From the NCBI GenBank assembly GCA_045862995.1, contig BTVX01000001.1:268055-332054 (forward strand): a stretch of DNA of 64,000 nt, read 5' to 3'. Of the stretch, positions 60,031-64,000 are shown one piece after another (the stretch's first letter is position 1; each line of letters starts with the position of its first letter). This stretch comes from UBA2387 sp019454665 (GTDB lineage Bacteria; Armatimonadota; Fimbriimonadia; Fimbriimonadales; Fimbriimonadaceae). The notes beneath the pieces are model-generated. The model searched no databases, was not told the DNA's origin, and was given only the letters and a program-made list of their open reading frames with translations. A program made the translations under genes and the position numbers.

Positions 60031-60235
60031 TGCCGATCAGCCACCGTTCCACGACGCGCAGTTCTTCGTCCGAGAGCGACGCATGGCACGACTCGCAGAG
60101 CCCCGCTTCGTTCACGCGGTGCGCGCAACACAGGAGGCATGCGTCCATTTTGCGGGCGCGAAGCACGAACCGCGGTTGCGAAAGAGCCCAGAGCAACTGG
60201 TTGCGGGGCAAGCCCTCGGAGTTGGCGCGGTCCAC
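60020..60235 (-). CDS. Small Cys-rich (zinc-ribbon-like) protein
   Basis: A 71-residue protein with cysteines arranged CLLCCAHRVNEAGLCESC, the usual spacing of a zinc ribbon (C-x2-C...C-x2-C), followed by HASLSDEELRVVERWLIGIG. The C-x2-C pairs suggest metal binding. It begins at GTG 60235, 9 bases after the acyltransferase stop and ends within the next gene, so it is a real part of the operon and not a chance frame. I do not recognise the family; LWALSQPRFVLRARKMDACL in the N-terminal part looks basic and helical. Confidence 0.7.
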   Translation of the reverse strand: MDRANSEGLPRNQLLWALSQPRFVLRARKMDACLLCCAHRVNEAGLCESCHASLSDEELRVVERWLIGIGP

Positions 60236-60244
60236 AGGCGGATT

Positions 60245-61330
60245 CTACACCCGGGGAGCCAACCGCCGAGCGAGTTCGTGAAACGGTTTCTCGATGATCG
60301 GAAACAACATCGAAGCGACGAACACGGCGAGGAGGACGCCCCCTGCCGCTGCCCCGTGCAGAAGCCACCCATCGAATCTCGGCGCGGCCAGCTTCCCCGC
60401 CAGGCTGATCACGGGGTTGTGGGTCAGATACAGCGTGTACGAGACCAACCCGACCGAGACCAATGGCGGCCAAGAGAACCACCGATGGAACGGATGCCCG
60501 GTGGTGACCAGCAACGCCGAACACGCGCCCAGACCCGCGACCACCACGGACCAAGGCGGCGGCTGCCCGCTGACATCGAGCCAAACCGCCAATGCCCAGA
60601 GCGGCAGGCACGCCCATCCCCAGCCCCAGCCTTTGGCCTCGGCGGAGAGCTTGGCCGCGATCATTCCGCCCGCGAACACGCACAGGAGCGAGGGCAGCGA
60701 GTTCCAGAACGCGAAGGTCGAGGCATCGGTGGCGAAGTTCGCGTGTTGCGGGGCGACGAACCACCACACCGCTCCCAGGGCCACCGTGACGCCCGCCAAC
60801 AGCGCAGGGCGGGGCAGCATCGCCAACAGCAGCGGAAACACGACGTAGAGCTGCGACTCCAAAGCAATGCTCCAGAACGGGCCACTGATGCGCCAGATGT
60901 GCTCGCCGAACAGGTTGTGCGCCATGAGCACGTGAAGCGCGATGTCTTTGGCATCGGTGGGCTGCTGGACCACGCGTTCGCGGAACGCCGGAATCTGCAC
61001 GAGGAGCACTAGCGCGGCCATCACCACGTAGTAGGGAGGCGCGATCCGCAGGGCCCGGCGCAACGCGAACCCCGGCGCGTACACGCGGTAGTTCTTCTTC
61101 CGGGCGTAGGGGTAGGCCAGGCAGAACCCGGACAAAGCCAAGAACACGGGCACGCCGAGGTGCCCGGCGCTCATGAAATCGAACCAGATTCCCCCGTGGG
61201 GTTTGCCCGGGGCGCGATAGAAGAACTCGTATGCGTGGTACAGGGCCACCCAGAGCGCGGCCAGCGCCCGCAACCCGTCCACGTGCTCGAGCCGCGACGC
61301 GCTACTGCTTCTTGGGGTGGTCTTCGACAA
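60245..61330 (-). CDS. Acyltransferase 3 family membrane protein
   Basis: A 361-residue polytopic protein. LEHVDGLRALAALWVALYHA at the start carries the His (YHAYEF) of the acyltransferase 3 family; GVPVFLALSGFCLAYPYARK and WSIALESQLYVVFPLLLAML follow, with about ten membrane helices. The family O-acylates exopolysaccharide, peptidoglycan or antibiotics. TTG 61330 is the first start in frame, 29 bases inside the upstream lipoprotein gene; a start near the LEHVDG segment is also possible. Acceptor unknown. Confidence 0.88.
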   Translation of the reverse strand: MSKTTPRSSSASRLEHVDGLRALAALWVALYHAYEFFYRAPGKPHGGIWFDFMSAGHLGVPVFLALSGFCLAYPYARKKNYRVYAPGFALRRALRIAPPYYVVMAALVLLVQIPAFRERVVQQPTDAKDIALHVLMAHNLFGEHIWRISGPFWSIALESQLYVVFPLLLAMLPRPALLAGVTVALGAVWWFVAPQHANFATDASTFAFWNSLPSLLCVFAGGMIAAKLSAEAKGWGWGWACLPLWALAVWLDVSGQPPPWSVVVAGLGACSALLVTTGHPFHRWFSWPPLVSVGLVSYTLYLTHNPVISLAGKLAAPRFDGWLLHGAAAGGVLLAVFVASMLFPIIEKPFHELARRLAPRV

Positions 61331-61847
61331 CGCTGATCTGAATGCCGTCGCCTTCGGGGGCCTTGGCGATCGTCACGCCCACCTTGATGCCGTTGATCTC
61401 GCCGTTGATCATGCCACCGTCGCCCACCTTGATCTCCTGTTCGACCTTCGACATCTTGCCTTTGTAGAACGCGAAAGCTTCGTCCACTTTGGCCTTCGAA
61501 TCGTAGGTGGCCAGGTACTGGACCCGGTCGCCGACTTCCACGCGTGCGCCGCCTTCCTTGGTCCGGGTCGCGCCCGCGAAGGCGGGGGTGACCATGGCGC
61601 TCAGGTCCACGTTGGACCCGGCTTCCCACTGGTCGGTCTGGCCCGTTTCCTTGTCTTGGTGGGTGACCTTGAACGTGTCGCCCTCGTCCTTGACTTCGGT
61701 CACGCCCTTGTCGTCTTCGGCGCGCTTCTCAGCGACCGTTTCGCCTTCCGGCTTGGTGCCGGGCTCTTCCTTGGGCGGAGCCGAACACCCGACGACGAGC
61801 GCGCCAGCCAAGGCGCCGACTACGAGAAGCCGCATCCAATCGCGCAT
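61302..61847 (-). CDS. Putative lipoprotein
   Basis: A 181-residue lipoprotein. Signal RLLVVGALAGALVVGCSAP places the lipobox Cys near residue 21. The mature part is acidic and Lys/Glu-rich at first (KPEGETVAEKRAEDDKGVTE), then has a beta-rich half (RVEVGDRVQYLATYDSKAKV, GMINGEINGIKVGVTIAKAP). Function unknown. A TACAAT stands 6 bases before the ATG, so the operon down to hisF probably starts here with a leaderless message. Confidence 0.8.
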   Translation of the reverse strand: MRDWMRLLVVGALAGALVVGCSAPPKEEPGTKPEGETVAEKRAEDDKGVTEVKDEGDTFKVTHQDKETGQTDQWEAGSNVDLSAMVTPAFAGATRTKEGGARVEVGDRVQYLATYDSKAKVDEAFAFYKGKMSKVEQEIKVGDGGMINGEINGIKVGVTIAKAPEGDGIQISVVEDHPKKQ

Positions 61848-61853
61848 GCACCC

Positions 61854-61862
61854 ATTGTAGCA
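61854..61862 (-). promoter_or_regulatory. Extended -10 promoter of the lipoprotein-hisF operon
   Basis: On the minus strand TGC-TACAAT ends at 61854, 6 bases before the ATG at 61847. Confidence 0.6.
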
Positions 61863-61887
61863 AGTTCAACGGGCGCCGACCACCGAA

Positions 61888-63849
61888 TCACCGCATGACC
61901 GTCTCGATGGCTTCAAGGACGCGTTCGAGATCGGGCAGGGCGGCGTACTCGTAAATCGGGTTGTAACCGATCTGAACATCTTCGCGGGCCACGAGTTGGG
62001 GGGCCGAAAGGAACAATTCGAACCGCTCGGGTCGCCCGGTCATTTCGGCCAGAATAGCCTGCCCGAAGCCGCACGTCCGCGTATCCTCCTGGACCACGAC
62101 CAGGCGACCTGTCTTGGCGACCGACTCGGTGAGGGTCTCGTAGTCGCAGGGCACGATGGAGCGAAGGTCCACGATCTCGAGCGACACGGTGTCGCCGAGG
62201 TGCTTCTGGGCCTCTTCGGCGAGTTCCAGCGTGTTGCCCCACGCGACCAACGTGACATCGCCGCCCTCCTTGACGATGCGCGCCTTGCCCAGCGGGACCG
62301 GGTGGTACTTCGCGACGGGCACGGGCTTGCGGAAGATGTGCTTGGGAATGAGCACCATCGTCGGGTCGTCGCTCTTGGAGGCCGTCCAGATGAGTCCGGC
62401 GGCATCCTCGGGCGTCGAAGGGATGACGATGTTGATGCCGGTCACGTGCGCGAGCATGCCCTCGTTGCTCATGCTGTGCCACAGCGAACCGCCCGGCAGG
62501 TACGCGCCGTACGGAGCGTAGAGCACCATAGGGCACTTCCAGTGGCCGAACGTGCGCCATCGCAGCGTCGAAATGTTGGTCACCAACTGGTTCCAGCCCG
62601 GCGAGATGAAATCTATGAACTGGAGTTCGAACACCGGCTTCATGCCGTAGATGGACATGCCGACGGCGACGCCTAGAATGGTGGCCTCGGCGAGCGGAGA
62701 GTTGAACACCTGGTGCGGGAACGACTCGCTGAGTCCCTTGGTCAGTCCGAACACGCCACCCTTGGGGTCTTCAATGTCCTCGCCAAAGAAGACGACGCGG
62801 TGGTCGTCCTCAAGGGTCTTGCGAAACGTGGCGTTGATGGCCTGGACCATCGTCATGCGGTCGCCACCCTCGATGGGCGGCACCTCGGCTGCGACGGGTT
62901 CGCCGAAGTTGTGCAAATAGACCTCCGAGGCGAGCGGGTCCTGCTCCTTCTCCGCTTGCAGGTAGTCGGCGTCCACCTGGGCCTTCACGTCCTCCTGCAT
63001 CTGCTCGAACGCGGCCTCGGTGAGTTCCCCGCTGCCGATGAGTTCCTCGGCCAGCAAGCGGATCGGATCGCGCTTGAACATCTCTTCGATGTCCTCCAGC
63101 GAGCGGTAGACGCGGTGGTCGTCGGAACTGGTGTGGCTGCCCAAGCGGTCCAAATCGCACCAGAGCAGCGTCGGTCCCTCGCCGGCGCGAGCCTTGCGCA
63201 CCGCATCGCCCGCCGCTGCGTACACGTTGTCCACGTGCCGCGCGTCCACATGGCGGAACTTGTCCTTGGCGATGATGTCCAGATGAAACGGGAGGAACTT
63301 CTCGGTGGGGGTCGAGATGCCGTACTTATTGTCCTCGACCACAAAGATCACGGGCAGGTTCTCTTGAAACGCGAACGCGATGGCCTCGAAGAACTCGCCT
63401 TGACGGGATGCCGCGTCGCCGATGCTGGCCACGGCCACGCTGTCGTCGCCGGCGAGCTTCATCGCCCAAGCCGTGCCCGTGGCCGGGAGAAGGCAGGCGC
63501 CCGTCGGGGTGGCGACGCTGAAGACGTTGCGCGCGCGGTCGGAATAGTGGCCCGGCATTTGGCGTCCGCCCGAACCCGAAGACCGCTTGGCGAAGTAGGC
63601 GAGCGCCAAGTCGTAATTGGGGATGCCCCGCTGCAGCATCAGGGCGCGGTCGCGGTAATACGGGAACAGGTAGTCGCTCTCGCGCAAGTGGAGCGCAATC
63701 GCGCCGAGGGCCTCGTGGCCGTGGCCGCTGACCTGGAACCACCCCTTGCTCTGGCGGAGCAGAATGCCCTCGCGGCGGTCGCCCTCGCGGCTGAGAAGCA
63801 TGAGGCGCAAGAAGTCCGTTTTGTTGAAGGTGGAGGTTTGCTGGGTCAT
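61888..63849 (-). CDS. Fused E1 alpha-beta 2-oxoacid dehydrogenase (branched-chain type)
   Basis: A 653-residue single-chain E1. Residues about 20-350 are alpha-like: GRQMPGHYSDRARNVFSVAT, a thiamine-binding GDAASRQGEFFEAIAFAFQE with VVEDNKYGIS, and GSHTSSDDHRVYRSLEDIEE, typical of branched-chain enzymes. Residues about 375-653 are beta-like: FFGEDIEDPKGGVFGLTKGL, SPLAEATILGVAVGMSIYGM and QEDTRTCGFGQAILAEMTG. Fused E1 proteins of this kind are known in several phyla, often for 2-oxoisovalerate. No E2/E3 gene is adjacent. ATG 63849 starts it; the 5' leader has a small hairpin and a -10 element about 60 bases upstream. Confidence 0.93.
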   Translation of the reverse strand: MTQQTSTFNKTDFLRLMLLSREGDRREGILLRQSKGWFQVSGHGHEALGAIALHLRESDYLFPYYRDRALMLQRGIPNYDLALAYFAKRSSGSGGRQMPGHYSDRARNVFSVATPTGACLLPATGTAWAMKLAGDDSVAVASIGDAASRQGEFFEAIAFAFQENLPVIFVVEDNKYGISTPTEKFLPFHLDIIAKDKFRHVDARHVDNVYAAAGDAVRKARAGEGPTLLWCDLDRLGSHTSSDDHRVYRSLEDIEEMFKRDPIRLLAEELIGSGELTEAAFEQMQEDVKAQVDADYLQAEKEQDPLASEVYLHNFGEPVAAEVPPIEGGDRMTMVQAINATFRKTLEDDHRVVFFGEDIEDPKGGVFGLTKGLSESFPHQVFNSPLAEATILGVAVGMSIYGMKPVFELQFIDFISPGWNQLVTNISTLRWRTFGHWKCPMVLYAPYGAYLPGGSLWHSMSNEGMLAHVTGINIVIPSTPEDAAGLIWTASKSDDPTMVLIPKHIFRKPVPVAKYHPVPLGKARIVKEGGDVTLVAWGNTLELAEEAQKHLGDTVSLEIVDLRSIVPCDYETLTESVAKTGRLVVVQEDTRTCGFGQAILAEMTGRPERFELFLSAPQLVAREDVQIGYNPIYEYAALPDLERVLEAIETVMR

Positions 63850-63873
63850 GGGGGCACCTAACTTTCGACGTTG

Positions 63874-63914
63874 AAAATCGGGGCCGGAAGGGCTCCGGCA
63901 ACGAATGGAGTATA
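63874..63914 (-). promoter_or_regulatory. -10 element and leader hairpin of the fused E1 gene
   Basis: On the minus strand TATACT reads 63914 to 63909. Some ten bases later the leader has GCCGGA-GCCCT-TCCGGC, a perfect 6-bp stem. Unlike most genes here it has a leader of roughly 50 bases, so regulation at the RNA level is possible. Confidence 0.45.
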
Positions 63915-64000
63915 CCGTTCGCGCCTTCGACGTCCGACCACGCACGGGCCCCAATACCCGGACACGGACGCGAAAGAAAAGGGGCAAATAGGCGCGCTGT

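Overview
The window is a high-GC, densely coded bacterial chromosome segment with no tRNA, rRNA, insertion sequence, CRISPR array or phage gene that I can see. The best taxonomic guess is Armatimonadota, probably a Fimbriimonadia-like lineage. The main support is the type II pseudopilin-like protein at about 24 kb: an FTLIE start after Ala, an ILAGLLFPVYSRAR segment, then a DYDDVFP motif, a combination common in that phylum. A dockerin-tailed secreted protease, an RbsB of the kind seen in Planctomycetes and relatives, a Tat-type glycosidase-like protein and frequent GTG/TTG starts also fit. This is inference, not proof.

Layout. 0-3.6 kb: end of an unknown gene, then a sugar-type ABC importer (binding protein and two permeases, no ATPase). 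3.6-7.3 kb: aspS and typA. 7.3-7.75 kb: a non-coding stretch with a recognisable cyclic-di-AMP (ydaO/yuaA) riboswitch. 7.75-9.7 kb: hisB-hisH-hisA; hisF lies apart at 58.4 kb. 9.7-11.2 kb: a small membrane coiled-coil protein, an orphan FecE-type ATPase and a TfoX-N protein. 11.2-14.7 kb: a ribose-type ABC importer whose binding protein is circularly permuted. 14.9-17.1 kb: E1 alpha and beta of a 2-oxoacid dehydrogenase. 17.2-22.1 kb: an unknown deacetylase-like protein, a PLP enzyme of sulfur amino acid metabolism, a fucose/arabinose isomerase-family protein and a DinB protein. 22.1-28.1 kb: a long minus-strand run (yebC, rhomboid, lysophospholipid acyltransferase-like, tatD, pseudopilin, amidohydrolase, YdjC/ChbG-like). 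28.1-31.8 kb: an AlkD-like protein, an unknown protein and two tandem paralogous unknown proteins.

31.9-41.1 kb is a molybdenum-cofactor and nitrate block. moaA, moaC-moaB fusion, moeA, moaD, a moaE-moeB-rhodanese fusion and a TauE-type permease run leftward, mostly with overlapping ends. Divergently, two NarK-type nitrate/nitrite carriers and a membrane cytochrome b/c hybrid run rightward. Between them lie a perfect FNR/CRP-like palindrome at the position expected for an activator and a tandem 12-bp repeat. No nitrate reductase is in the window.

42.8-47.7 kb holds the most interesting module: an ECF sigma factor, a small unknown protein, a TPR-CHAT caspase-like protease and a secreted or exported subtilase in one apparent operon. 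The logic resembles the TPR-CHAT/Csx30/RpoE arm of Craspase but has no CRISPR component here. 47.7-51 kb: the clpX, clpP, tig proteostasis cluster. 51-53.6 kb: thiamine pyrophosphokinase, a sodium:solute symporter and an FHA protein, overlapping. 53.6-58.4 kb: secreted cyclophilin, a REC-HD-GYP protein lacking one usual metal-site histidine, two secreted proteins and a dockerin-tailed trypsin-like protease. 58.4-61.9 kb: a lipoprotein, acyltransferase, zinc-ribbon, membrane protein and hisF operon ending in a clear intrinsic terminator. 61.9-63.9 kb: a fused E1 alpha-beta 2-oxoacid dehydrogenase.

A window-wide feature is that many genes have an extended -10 element (TG-N-TANNNT) ending only 6 to 9 bases before the start codon, which predicts abundant leaderless mRNAs. 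All coordinates and motif positions were read by eye; no alignment or database search was run.
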